Source: Geomonas ferrireducens (GTDB taxonomy: Bacteria > Desulfobacterota > Desulfuromonadia > Geobacterales > Geobacteraceae). From it: a stretch of 39,634 nt of DNA. Location of the stretch: NCBI RefSeq assembly GCF_004917065.1, contig NZ_SSYA01000002.1:1386114-1425747 (forward strand). Reading direction: 5' to 3'. Below the pieces are notes generated by a model. The model made no database searches, was not told where the DNA came from, and saw only the letters and a program-made list of their open reading frames with translations. Positions 15,949 to 23,678 of the stretch are shown here, piece after piece. A program made the position numbers and the translations under genes. Each line of letters starts with the position of its first letter. The stretch's first letter is position 1.

Positions 15949-17007
15949 TTAAGCTTTCGACGTTGCCTTCAGGACTTCTTCAATGAGTGCGTCGGCCAGT
16001 TGGTCCTGGGGGACCTTGCGCAGGATCTCGCCGTGCTTGAAGAGAAGCCCCTCGCCCCTACCGCCCGCTATGCCGAAATCGGCTTCACGCGCCTCGCCGG
16101 GACCGTTCACCGAGCACCCCATGACGGCGACGGTGATGTTGCTCTCCACGTAGGCCAGGCGCCGCTCCACTTCCTCGGCGACTGGGATGAGATCTACCTG
16201 GCACCTGCCGCAGGTCGGACAGGAGACGAAGTTGATGCCGCGCTGTCTGATGCCGAGCGACTTCAGGATGTCATAGGCGACGCGCACCTCGTGTACCGGA
16301 TCGCCGGTCAACGACACGCGCATGGTGTCGCCGATTCCCTGGTGCAACAGGATGCCGAGCCCCACTGAGGACTTGATGGTGCCGGAAAAGACGGTGCCCG
16401 CCTCGGTGACGCCGATGTGCAGCGGGTAATCGACGGCATTGGAGAGGAGCCGGTAGGCCTCAAGCGTCCTCAGCACGTCGGACACCTTGATGGAGATCTT
16501 GATCTCCCGGTAGTTGAGGTCCTCGAGGATGCGGACGTGGCCGAGTGCTGACTCAACCATCGCTTCGGGGGTCGGGTGCCCGTACTTGACCAGGAGTTCC
16601 TTCTCCAGCGAACCGCCGTTCACGCCGATGCGGATCGGGATTTGTCTTTCGGCGGCCGCCTTGACCACCTCGGCGACCTTCCAGCGCTCGCCAATGTTAC
16701 CTGGGTTGAGGCGAAGGCCGTCCACGCCGGATTCGAGCGCCTGCAGGGCGAGCTTGTAGTCAAAGTGGATGTCGGCGATGAGCGGCATGGGGCTCCCCGC
16801 CTTGATTGCGGCAAGGGCCTTTGCGGCATCCATGTCTGGCACCGCGCAGCGCACTATCTCGCACCCTGCCTCGGCGAGGCGACCTATCTGTTCCAGTGTC
16901 GCTGCAACGTTCCTTGTGTCGGTGGAACACATGGACTGAACCGAGCAAGGAGCGCCGCCACCGATCGGCACGTTTCCTATCATGATCTGCCGGGTGAGTT
17001 TTTTCAT
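15949..17007 (-). CDS. ispG: 4-hydroxy-3-methylbut-2-enyl diphosphate synthase (IspG/GcpE)
   Basis: A 352-residue iron-sulfur enzyme of the MEP isoprenoid pathway that converts MEcPP to HMBPP with electrons from ferredoxin or flavodoxin. The N-terminal TIM-barrel part shows GGGAPCSVQSMCSTDT, IADIHFDYKLAL and RLNPGNIG. The C-terminal domain holds the cluster ligands CPTCGRC and GCSVNGPGEA; these three Cys plus a Glu bind the 4Fe-4S cluster. It is the first gene of the minus-strand run ispG-proS-pyrF-rlmB. A GC-rich inverted repeat without a T-run (CCCCTCC / GGAGGGG, 17054-17078) lies in the divergent gap upstream. Confidence 0.96.
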   Translation of the reverse strand: MKKLTRQIMIGNVPIGGGAPCSVQSMCSTDTRNVAATLEQIGRLAEAGCEIVRCAVPDMDAAKALAAIKAGSPMPLIADIHFDYKLALQALESGVDGLRLNPGNIGERWKVAEVVKAAAERQIPIRIGVNGGSLEKELLVKYGHPTPEAMVESALGHVRILEDLNYREIKISIKVSDVLRTLEAYRLLSNAVDYPLHIGVTEAGTVFSGTIKSSVGLGILLHQGIGDTMRVSLTGDPVHEVRVAYDILKSLGIRQRGINFVSCPTCGRCQVDLIPVAEEVERRLAYVESNITVAVMGCSVNGPGEAREADFGIAGGRGEGLLFKHGEILRKVPQDQLADALIEEVLKATSKA

Positions 17008-17167
17008 AGCGGGACATACTAGCTAAATCTATGGGGAAAAGCAAGGAGGATAACCCCTCCGCTGTTGCAGTGGAGGGGCTGCGACAGTCCGCAAATTCCC
17101 GCGCCACTTATTAGCGGTGGGACTATACTGTGCCTATTGGAGGTAAAAGACACAGGAGGTAGCTGTC

Positions 17168-17821
17168 ATGAGTAAACTCGATCTGCTGAATCCAACAAAC
17201 AGCACGGTCATCTTCATCGACTTCCAGCCTCAGATGACTTTCGGAGTAGCCAGCATAGACAGGCAGACCCTTATGAACAACGTGATCCTGTTGGCAAAGG
17301 CCGCCAGGATCTTCCGCGTCCCCACCATCCTCACCACCGTCGAGAGCAAGAGCTTCTCAGGCAACATGTGGCCCCAGCTCCTGGACATCTTCCCTGACAA
17401 CGACATCATCGAGCGGAGCTCCATGAATTCCTGGGACGATCCGAAGTTCGTGGAAGCGGTGCAGGCCGCGGGGCGCAACAAGCTGATCATGGCCGCGCTC
17501 TGGACCGAGGTCTGCCTCGCCTACCCGACGCTCGATGCCATGAAGGCGGGGTATGAAGTGTACGCCGTGGAGGACGCCTCCGGGGGGACCAGCGTCGTCG
17601 CCCACAACGCGGCGATGCGTCGCATCGAGCAGGCGGGAGCCGTGCCGATGACAGCGTTGCAGGTGCTGCTCGAGTACCAGAGAACGTGGGCGCGCAAGGA
17701 GACCTACGACGACGTGATTGCGGCGGTGAAGGAGCATGGCGGCGCGTACGGCCAGGGGGTCGAGTACGCCTACACCATGGTGCACGGGGCACCGGCAAGC
17801 CGCACCGTTTCCTCGAAATAG
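17168..17821 (+). CDS. Isochorismatase-family hydrolase, YcaC-like
   Basis: A 217-residue cysteine hydrolase of the isochorismatase superfamily. It resembles E. coli YcaC as I recall it: FIDFQPQ with catalytic Asp18, the segment IIERSSMNSWDDPKFVEAV with Arg83 where many relatives have Lys, and the nucleophile Cys116 in ALWTEVCLAYP. PTILTTVES and VYAVEDASGG are also shared. The physiological substrate of YcaC-type proteins is not established, so I give none. An AGGAGGTAGCTGTC ribosome binding site precedes the ATG. A TATACT lies at 17124-17129 without a clear -35. A strong terminator follows directly, and the next gene is a large amidohydrolase on the same strand. Confidence 0.88.
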   Translation: MSKLDLLNPTNSTVIFIDFQPQMTFGVASIDRQTLMNNVILLAKAARIFRVPTILTTVESKSFSGNMWPQLLDIFPDNDIIERSSMNSWDDPKFVEAVQAAGRNKLIMAALWTEVCLAYPTLDAMKAGYEVYAVEDASGGTSVVAHNAAMRRIEQAGAVPMTALQVLLEYQRTWARKETYDDVIAAVKEHGGAYGQGVEYAYTMVHGAPASRTVSSK

Positions 17822-17828
17822 TAAACCG

Positions 17829-17862
17829 GCAGGCAAGGGATCAACCCCTTGCCTGCTTTTTT
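17829..17862 (+). terminator. Strong intrinsic terminator directly before the amidohydrolase ribosome binding site
   Basis: GCAGGCAAGGG (17829-17839) and CCCTTGCCTGC (17846-17856) form a perfect 11-bp stem with a 6-nt loop, followed by TTTTTT (17857-17862). The GGGAGGT ribosome binding site of the amidohydrolase begins at about 17864. No room is left for a separate promoter between terminator and gene. Confidence 0.92.
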
Positions 17863-17877
17863 CGGGAGGTAACGCAG

Positions 17878-19674
17878 ATGAAGGGACCTGACCTGATTAT
17901 ATATAACGGCAGGATCAGCACGCTGGACGCCCAACGTCCCGAAGTCTCCGCCGTCGCGATCAGCGACGGCAAGGTGGAGGGTCTCGGCGGGGAGGAGCTG
18001 ATCGCTGATGCCGACGAACATACGCAAAGGATCGATGCTGCGGGACGGCGGATAATCCCGGGGCTGAACGACTCGCACATCCACGTCATCCGGGGCGGGC
18101 TCAACTTCAACATGGAGCTGCGCTGGGATGGGGTGCCGTCGCTGGCGCTCGCCCTTGAAATGCTGAAAGAGCAGGCGAGACGGACCCCGCCGCCGCAATG
18201 GGTACGGGTGATCGGCGGCTGGACCGAGTTCCAGTTCAAGGAGCGGCGCATGCCCACCCTGGAGGAGTTGAACCTGGCGGCGCCCGACACCCCGGTCTTC
18301 GTGCTGCATCTCTACGACCGCGCCTTGGTGAACCGGGCGGCGCTGCATGTGCTTGGTTACGGCAAGGATACGCCTGACCCGCCGGGTGGGGTGATCGAGC
18401 GGGACAGAAACGGCAACCCGACCGGACTTTTGATTGCGAAACCGAACGCCATGCTGCTATACGCGAGCCTCGCCAAGGGGCCGAAGCTCGCCTTCGAGGA
18501 CCAGATGAACTCCACGCGCCATTTCCTCAGGGAGTTGAACCGGCTCGGGCTAACGAGCGCCATCGATGCGGGAGGCGGCTTCCAGAACTACCCGGACGAC
18601 TACCGGGTGATCAACGAGCTCGCCGACCGGGGTGAACTGCCGCTGCGCATCGCATACAACCTCTTTACCCAGCACCCCAAAGGTGAACTCGCCGATTTTT
18701 CGGAGTGGGTGACCATGACGGGACCGGGACAGGGGGACGATTTCCTTCGCATGAACGGGGCGGGCGAGATGCTGGTGTTCTCGGCGGCGGATTTCGAGGA
18801 CTTCCTGGAACCTCGCCCGGACCTCCCGTCGGATATGGAGGGAGAGCTCGTGCAGGTGGTACGGCTTCTGGTCGAGAAGCGCTGGCCCTTCAGACTCCAC
18901 GCCACCTACGACGAGTCGATCACGCGCTTCCTCGACGTTTTCGAGGCGGTGCACCGCGTCGTTCCTTTCGCAGGGCTCCGTTGGTTCTTCGATCACGCGG
19001 AGACTATCTCGGCCAGGAATCTGGAGCGGGTCGCCGCACTCGGCGGCGGCATCGCGACCCAGAACCGCATGGCCTTCCAGGGCGAATATTTCCTGGAACG
19101 CTACGGCGAGCGGCTCACGTCACACGCTCCCCCCATAAGGTCCATGCTGGAGATGGGGATTCCGGTGGGAGCTGGTACCGACGCGACGCGGGTGTCGAGC
19201 TACAACCCGTGGCTCTCGCTCTACTGGATGGTGAGCGGGCGAACCATTGGCGGAAGCATCCTTTACCCCGAACAGAACCGGCTGACCCGCATGGAGGCCC
19301 TAACCCTGTACACCCGCGGGAGCAGCTGGTTTTCCCAGGAGGAGGGGAAAAAAGGTTCCCTCGCTCCGGGCGCGCTGGCCGACCTCGCCGTGCTCTCGTC
19401 CGATTACTTCACGGTTCCCGAGGAGGAGATCAAAGGGATCGAGTCCGTGCTTACCGTCGTCGGCGGGAAGGTGGTGTACGGCGGAGAGGAGTTCGGCAAC
19501 CTGGTCCCGCCCCTACCGGTGAGCCCGGACTGGTCGCCGGTGGATCGGTACGGGGGGTATCACAAAGTGGATGCGCAAGCCGACGTGCAGCCCCTACATA
19601 GGGGGCACGCCCACACCTCGTTGCAGAGGGGATGGCGCTTCCCACCCCCCGGATGCGACTGCTTCGTGTATTGA
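17878..19674 (+). CDS. YtcJ-type amidohydrolase (amidohydrolase family 3)
   Basis: A 598-residue metal-dependent hydrolase. The N-terminal part (LIIYNGRISTLDAQRP, then GRRIIPGLNDSHIHV) is the small beta domain leading into the first metal ligands of the TIM barrel (HxH). GAGTDATRVSSYNPW carries the late catalytic Asp, and GSLAPGALADLAVLSSDYF is the return into the beta domain. YtcJ-like proteins include formamide-hydrolysing members, but the substrate range is wide, so no substrate is assigned. The C-terminus has an unusual tail ending CDCFVY. It sits 56 bp after the isochorismatase-like gene with a complete terminator in the gap, so its expression probably depends on read-through or on a promoter inside the upstream gene. 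Confidence 0.9.
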   Translation: MKGPDLIIYNGRISTLDAQRPEVSAVAISDGKVEGLGGEELIADADEHTQRIDAAGRRIIPGLNDSHIHVIRGGLNFNMELRWDGVPSLALALEMLKEQARRTPPPQWVRVIGGWTEFQFKERRMPTLEELNLAAPDTPVFVLHLYDRALVNRAALHVLGYGKDTPDPPGGVIERDRNGNPTGLLIAKPNAMLLYASLAKGPKLAFEDQMNSTRHFLRELNRLGLTSAIDAGGGFQNYPDDYRVINELADRGELPLRIAYNLFTQHPKGELADFSEWVTMTGPGQGDDFLRMNGAGEMLVFSAADFEDFLEPRPDLPSDMEGELVQVVRLLVEKRWPFRLHATYDESITRFLDVFEAVHRVVPFAGLRWFFDHAETISARNLERVAALGGGIATQNRMAFQGEYFLERYGERLTSHAPPIRSMLEMGIPVGAGTDATRVSSYNPWLSLYWMVSGRTIGGSILYPEQNRLTRMEALTLYTRGSSWFSQEEGKKGSLAPGALADLAVLSSDYFTVPEEEIKGIESVLTVVGGKVVYGGEEFGNLVPPLPVSPDWSPVDRYGGYHKVDAQADVQPLHRGHAHTSLQRGWRFPPPGCDCFVY

Positions 19675-19678
19675 GGCG

Positions 19679-20212
19679 TCACTTGTGCGCGTAGAGACCT
19701 AGGAGCTCGGTCTGTGCCAGGATTTTCCCCCTCATGGCAAGGTCGAGTTCTTTTCTCGTGCTGTTGGAGGGAAGGTTCAGACGTTCGGAGAGTGCGTAGA
19801 GGCGGAAGTAGTAACGGTGCTGCCCGGACGGCGGGCACGGGCCGCCGTAGCCTTTGCGCCGCCAGCTGTTCATCCCCTGCTCGGCCCCGTGGGGAACGCC
19901 ACCCTGCGCGATTTCCCTGGTGGCCGGATCGATATTCCAGAGCACCCAGTGCACCCAGGTCCCAGCCGGGGCGTCGGGGTCGTCCATGATGAGGGCAAGG
20001 GATCTGGCTTCGCCGGGGACTCCGGAGATGGCAAGCGGCGGGCTCGTGTCGGAGCCGTCACAGGTGAAGGCGGCCGGAATGCGGGCCGAGTGACTGAACG
20101 CGGAACTGGTCAGTTTCATCTGCGACATCTTTGCCTCCTTTGCCTGCAGCGGCAATGCGGCGCACAACATCCCCACCACAAGGAACAGCAGCTGTTTTCT
20201 CAGGCCGGCCAT
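19679..20212 (-). CDS. YbhB/YbcL-type PEBP-family protein, exported
   Basis: A 177-residue protein of the phosphatidylethanolamine-binding / Raf-kinase-inhibitor-like family. ATG 20212 is chosen because GGAGGTGATC lies directly upstream; the in-frame TTG 12 bp earlier overlaps that site. A signal peptide is present (KQLLFLVVGMLCAALPLQA). The family motifs are clear: FTCDGSDTSPPLAISGVP, MDDPDAPAGTWVHWVLWNI, and YGGPCPPSGQHRYYFRLYAL, which form the anion-binding pocket. The role of bacterial YbhB/YbcL proteins is poorly defined. The stop codon lies 4 bp from that of the amidohydrolase (convergent), and it diverges from the rlmD-like gene. Confidence 0.93.
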   Translation of the reverse strand: MAGLRKQLLFLVVGMLCAALPLQAKEAKMSQMKLTSSAFSHSARIPAAFTCDGSDTSPPLAISGVPGEARSLALIMDDPDAPAGTWVHWVLWNIDPATREIAQGGVPHGAEQGMNSWRRKGYGGPCPPSGQHRYYFRLYALSERLNLPSNSTRKELDLAMRGKILAQTELLGLYAHK

Positions 20213-20333
20213 GATCACCTCCAAGGCTTAAATCTTTCTCGACTTGTCTCTATCCGACACAATGAGAGTTGCGCCAGCGTTAGTGTATCCCTCGGGGTCA
20301 CCTATGCAAGGCAGAGTGGCAGCAATTCGGCGG

Positions 20334-20362
20334 TTGACACGGTTGGCTTTTCAATCTATGAA
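20334..20362 (+). promoter_or_regulatory. Sigma-70-like promoter abutting the methyltransferase start codon
   Basis: A perfect TTGACA (20334-20339) and TATGAA (20357-20362) are spaced by exactly 17 bp. The usual start distance of 6-8 nt past the -10 places transcription initiation at 20368-20370, which coincides with the ATG at 20369. The transcript would be leaderless. Confidence 0.55.
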
Positions 20363-20368
20363 AGAAGG

Positions 20369-22024
20369 ATGAAAAATACCAGCAAACCAAAGCATTTCAC
20401 CGAGAACTCAAAACCTTCCCGCAAGGAAAATACTCCCGCTCCGAAGACGAAGAAGCCTGCAGCCAAGCCGGAACGGGCAGCGGCGGTCCCTTCCCGCGCG
20501 GAGAAACCTGCCCGTCCCGCAGCAGGAAAGCCACGCGACCAGCGCGAGCAACCTGCAGGAAAAACCTTCAAGAAGGCCGATGGCAAAGCGTCCGCCAAGC
20601 AGGCAAAGGGGAAACCGGCGCGTCCGGCCGGAACCAGGGAAGAGCGCCAGCCTGCGCTGCGCAGCGGCCAAGTGCTGGAACTCCAGATTATTTCCAACAA
20701 CGAAGAGGGGTTCGGCGTCGCCATCCACGAAGGGACCCGCGTTCTCATAGCCGGCGGACTCGCCGGTGAGACCGTTGTCGGGAAGATCACATACGTCGGG
20801 CGCAGGGAGTCCTTCGCCAACATAATTAAGCTTTTGAAGCGGTCTCCCGACCGCGCCCCCTCAGCTGCCTGCAAAATGGGGAAGGCCTGCGACGGTTGCG
20901 GGCTCATGCAGATGCGCTACCCGGCCCAGCTCGCCTGGAAAAAGGAAATGGTGAGCCGCCAGATCCGCAGATACCCTTCCCTTTCCAGCGCCACCATACA
21001 TGACGTGATCGCCTCACCGAGCGAGCTAGGCTACCGCAACACGGCGAAACTCGTCGTCGCCGGCAAGCACTCCGACCCGGTGATCGGGATATACCGTCGC
21101 AATACGCACGACGTGCTGGAGATCGAGGACTGCGCGCTGCACCATCCGCTGATCAACAAGGTGGTTAAGGCCGCGAAGGCCGGGATCAAGAAGGGGAAGG
21201 TGCAGATTTACAACCCGAAGAGCGAGATGGGGCTCTTGCGCTACCTGGTGGTGCGCGTGGCCGAGCCCGGGAACCAGGTCATGGTGGTCTTCGTGACCAC
21301 GGATCAGGGCTACAACGAGATGCATCACCTGGCCAAGTTCGTCCAGCAGGCGGTCCCCGAGGTCGCCGTCGTGGCACAGAACATCAACAACTCCACGGGG
21401 AACGTGATCTTCGGCCACAAGGACCGCTCCATAACGAAGGCGCAGAGCCTGAAGGCCTTCATCGGCGACAAGAGCTTCAACCTCTCGCCGCACTCCTTCT
21501 TCCAGGTGAACAGCGGCGCCGCCCGCATCATCTACGAGAAGGTGCGGGAGTTCGCGCATCTCTCAGGCAAGGAGCGGGTGATCGACCTTTACTGCGGCAT
21601 CGGCGGCATCTCGCTTTTCCTGGCGGACCGGGCCCGCGAAGTGGTGGGGATCGAGGTGGTCGAGGCGGCCGTCGCCGACGCCACCGCCAACGCGGCAATG
21701 AACCGCGCCGATAACTGCAGCTTCGAGGCGGGCGACGCCGTGCATCTCATCGACGAGATCGGCGAGGAGGGTGGCGCCGACCTGATCGTACTGAACCCGC
21801 CCCGGAAAGGGTGCGAAGAGAAGGTCCTGAAGAGCGTAGCGGCCATCAATCCTGCCCGCATCATCTACGTCTCCTGCTCGCCGGAGACCCTGGCGCGCGA
21901 CCTGGACATCCTGTCCCGCCTGGGATACCGGACCCTCGAGGTGCAGCCGGTGGACATGTTCCCGCAGACGGTACACGTCGAGGACGTGGCACTCCTGGAA
22001 AAGGCGCAAGACTTAAAGGCTTAA
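20369..22024 (+). CDS. rlmD: RumA/RlmD-type 23S rRNA (uracil-5-)-methyltransferase with basic N-terminal extension
   Basis: A 551-residue protein. Residues 1 to about 95 are a low-complexity Lys/Ala/Pro extension that is absent from typical RumA and probably binds RNA. A TRAM domain follows (LRSGQVLELQIISNNEEGFG). Next come the iron-sulfur cysteines (CKMGKACDGCG, then IEDCALHH) and a Rossmann methyltransferase domain with VIDLYCGIGGISLFLA for AdoMet. NPPRKGCE and the catalytic Cys in YVSCSPETLARDL complete the set. RlmD makes m5U1939 in 23S rRNA; related enzymes make m5U747 or tRNA m5U54, so the site is inferred. The start is uncertain: ATG 20369 has AGAAGG too close to be a good ribosome binding site, and a promoter ends 6 bp before it. 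No other methionine occurs before the TRAM domain. Confidence 0.88.
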   Translation: MKNTSKPKHFTENSKPSRKENTPAPKTKKPAAKPERAAAVPSRAEKPARPAAGKPRDQREQPAGKTFKKADGKASAKQAKGKPARPAGTREERQPALRSGQVLELQIISNNEEGFGVAIHEGTRVLIAGGLAGETVVGKITYVGRRESFANIIKLLKRSPDRAPSAACKMGKACDGCGLMQMRYPAQLAWKKEMVSRQIRRYPSLSSATIHDVIASPSELGYRNTAKLVVAGKHSDPVIGIYRRNTHDVLEIEDCALHHPLINKVVKAAKAGIKKGKVQIYNPKSEMGLLRYLVVRVAEPGNQVMVVFVTTDQGYNEMHHLAKFVQQAVPEVAVVAQNINNSTGNVIFGHKDRSITKAQSLKAFIGDKSFNLSPHSFFQVNSGAARIIYEKVREFAHLSGKERVIDLYCGIGGISLFLADRAREVVGIEVVEAAVADATANAAMNRADNCSFEAGDAVHLIDEIGEEGGADLIVLNPPRKGCEEKVLKSVAAINPARIIYVSCSPETLARDLDILSRLGYRTLEVQPVDMFPQTVHVEDVALLEKAQDLKA

Positions 22025-22270
22025 AGCAAAGGCGCAGAGCCGCCAAGACGCAAAGAGGTAAAAGACTGGCTTTGGGAATTTCTCGAAGCCTTTCTTTTGC
22101 TGGTGTTTTTCATTCCTGTTTATCTTGGGCACGGCATCCTTCATTGTTTCTGAACATCTTTAACGCAAAGACGCGGAGCCGCAAAGACGCAGAGTATAGA
22201 GATGCCAGACTTGTTTTTTCCAGTTTAAGGTTTTCTTAGCGCCTCTGCGCCTTGGCGTCTTTGCGTTAAG
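22025..22270. repeat. Dispersed 'CGCAAAGACGC' repeats, two direct and one inverted copy
   Basis: Three copies of a roughly 33-bp element occupy this gap: 22025-22058 (AAAGCAAAGGCGCAGAGCCG onward), 22161-22194 (TAACGCAAAGACGCGGAGCC onward), and an inverted copy at 22239-22270 (CTCTGCGCCTTGGCGTCTTT, then GCGTTAAG). The second and third copies could pair into a long hairpin. Between them the sequence looks like AT-richer spacer with no gene. Elements of this CGCAAAGACGC type are common between genes in several bacterial phyla. Confidence 0.75.
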
Positions 22271-22296
22271 TTTTTCGTCTTCAGACGAGGGTTTTC

Positions 22297-23502
22297 ATGG
22301 ACCGGCTGATTGCGGCATTGAAGCGGTTTTTCCCGGAGCCCCTGCACCCTTCCATCTTTCTGGTCGGCGGGATGGTGCGGGACGTCCTTCTGGGGGTGGA
22401 TTGCCAGGATGTGGACCTCGTGGCTGCGGCCCCCGTCTCGGAGCTCACCGCGCTGGGGTTTCGCCTAGTCGAGTCGAAGAGCACCCCTAATATCTATTTC
22501 CGCTTCAAGGAGCCCTTCGGGAAGATCGAAATAACATGGCTCCCGTCGCTCGATGCGCTCCCCGAGGACCTTTCCCGGCGCGACTTCACCGTGAACGCCA
22601 TGGCCATGTCACTGGAGGGGCGGCTCGTCGATCCTCTCGGCGGTAAAGCCGACCTTGAAGGTCGCGTGCTGCGTTGCTGCTCCCCCGAAAGCCTTACCAA
22701 TGATCCGCTGCGCATCCTGCGCGCCTTCCGGTTCGAGTGCGAGGGTTGGCGGCTCGATGCTGAAGCGGAGCGGATCCTGAAGGGACGCGACTGGACCGCA
22801 TCCCTGCAGCGCATCCCGGTGGAGCGGTTTTCCCAGGAGATGCTCAAGGCGCTCACCAAGGAAGACCCCTCCCGATTCTTCCGCCGCATGCTGGAGTTAA
22901 ACATCGGCGTCAACTTCCTCCCCGAGATCTTCAGGATGGTGGAGATTCCGGCAGGTCCTCCGCAGCACCACCCCGAGGGTGACCTCTTCACGCATTCCCT
23001 GCAGGTGCTGGAACGGATGGCTAGACTGACACCCGAGCCCGTCGCCCGCTTCTGTGCCCTCTTCCACGATCTCGGCAAGCTCTACACGCCACCGGAACTG
23101 CATCCCAAACACCACGGGCACGATACGCTGGGGGCCGAACAGGTACCGGCCTTCTGCAGGAGGCTGAGACTACCGGCCGCGCTGCAACGTGCGCTGCAGG
23201 CAACGAACCGGCTGCACAACAACGCCAATCGTTGGGAGGAACTGCGGGACTCGACGAAGATACGGCTCGCGCTGGATGCCATCAAGGGGGGGATTCAGGA
23301 GTTCCTGCCTTTGCAGGTGGCGGCGGACTTTCATGCTTCCATGCCGGGATGGGAGGTGGCGCTCGAGGTGGCTAAATTGAACGCGGCGCAGTTGGGCATC
23401 GATCCGGCACTGCTGGACGGTAAGGAAGTGCCTCCGGAGAAGTTGCAGCAGATCATCATGCAGCAGAGGGTGAGTCAGTTCAGGGCACGCCTGGGTGGAT
23501 GA
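22297..23502 (+). CDS. tRNA nucleotidyltransferase / poly(A) polymerase family protein with HD domain
   Basis: A 401-residue class II nucleotidyltransferase. Visible are FLVGGMVRDVLLG with the nucleotide-binding helix turn, the catalytic carboxylates DVDLV, RRDFTVNAMAMS, NDPLRILRAFRF and ERFSQEM, then an HD phosphohydrolase domain with GDLFTHSLQVLERM and FHDLGKLYTP. Domain layout and length resemble E. coli Cca (412 residues with HD). G. sulfurreducens was reported to use separate CC-adding and A-adding enzymes plus a poly(A) polymerase, so I do not assign CCA, CC, A or poly(A) activity from sequence. A small perfect hairpin (TCGTCT / AGACGA, 22275-22288) overlaps the GAGG ribosome binding site and could modulate translation. 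Confidence 0.88.
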   Translation: MDRLIAALKRFFPEPLHPSIFLVGGMVRDVLLGVDCQDVDLVAAAPVSELTALGFRLVESKSTPNIYFRFKEPFGKIEITWLPSLDALPEDLSRRDFTVNAMAMSLEGRLVDPLGGKADLEGRVLRCCSPESLTNDPLRILRAFRFECEGWRLDAEAERILKGRDWTASLQRIPVERFSQEMLKALTKEDPSRFFRRMLELNIGVNFLPEIFRMVEIPAGPPQHHPEGDLFTHSLQVLERMARLTPEPVARFCALFHDLGKLYTPPELHPKHHGHDTLGAEQVPAFCRRLRLPAALQRALQATNRLHNNANRWEELRDSTKIRLALDAIKGGIQEFLPLQVAADFHASMPGWEVALEVAKLNAAQLGIDPALLDGKEVPPEKLQQIIMQQRVSQFRARLGG

Positions 23503-23595
23503 ATCCTTCCCTCACCCTGTCCCTCTCCCGTCGGGCGAGGGGACGCGCCTCGCTTCATTTCCGCAGAGGACAGTTTTCTCCCCGCCGCCGGCACT

Positions 23596-23662
23596 CCTTC
23601 TACCTTCTACCTTCTACCTTCTACCTTCTACCTTCTACCTTCTACCTTCTACCTTCTACCTT
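23596..23662. repeat. Heptanucleotide tandem repeat (CCTTCTA)9
   Basis: Nine perfect copies of CCTTCTA run from 23596 to 23658, with a partial tenth to 23662. They lie in the convergent gap between the nucleotidyltransferase and HD-GYP genes, ending 16 bp from the HD-GYP stop codon. Just before it (23510-23560) is a pyrimidine-rich stretch of the CCCTCACCCTGTCCCTCTCC type that recurs between genes in related genomes. Such arrays are prone to change copy number. Confidence 0.95.
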
Positions 23663-23678
23663 TTCACCGTTACCTTAT

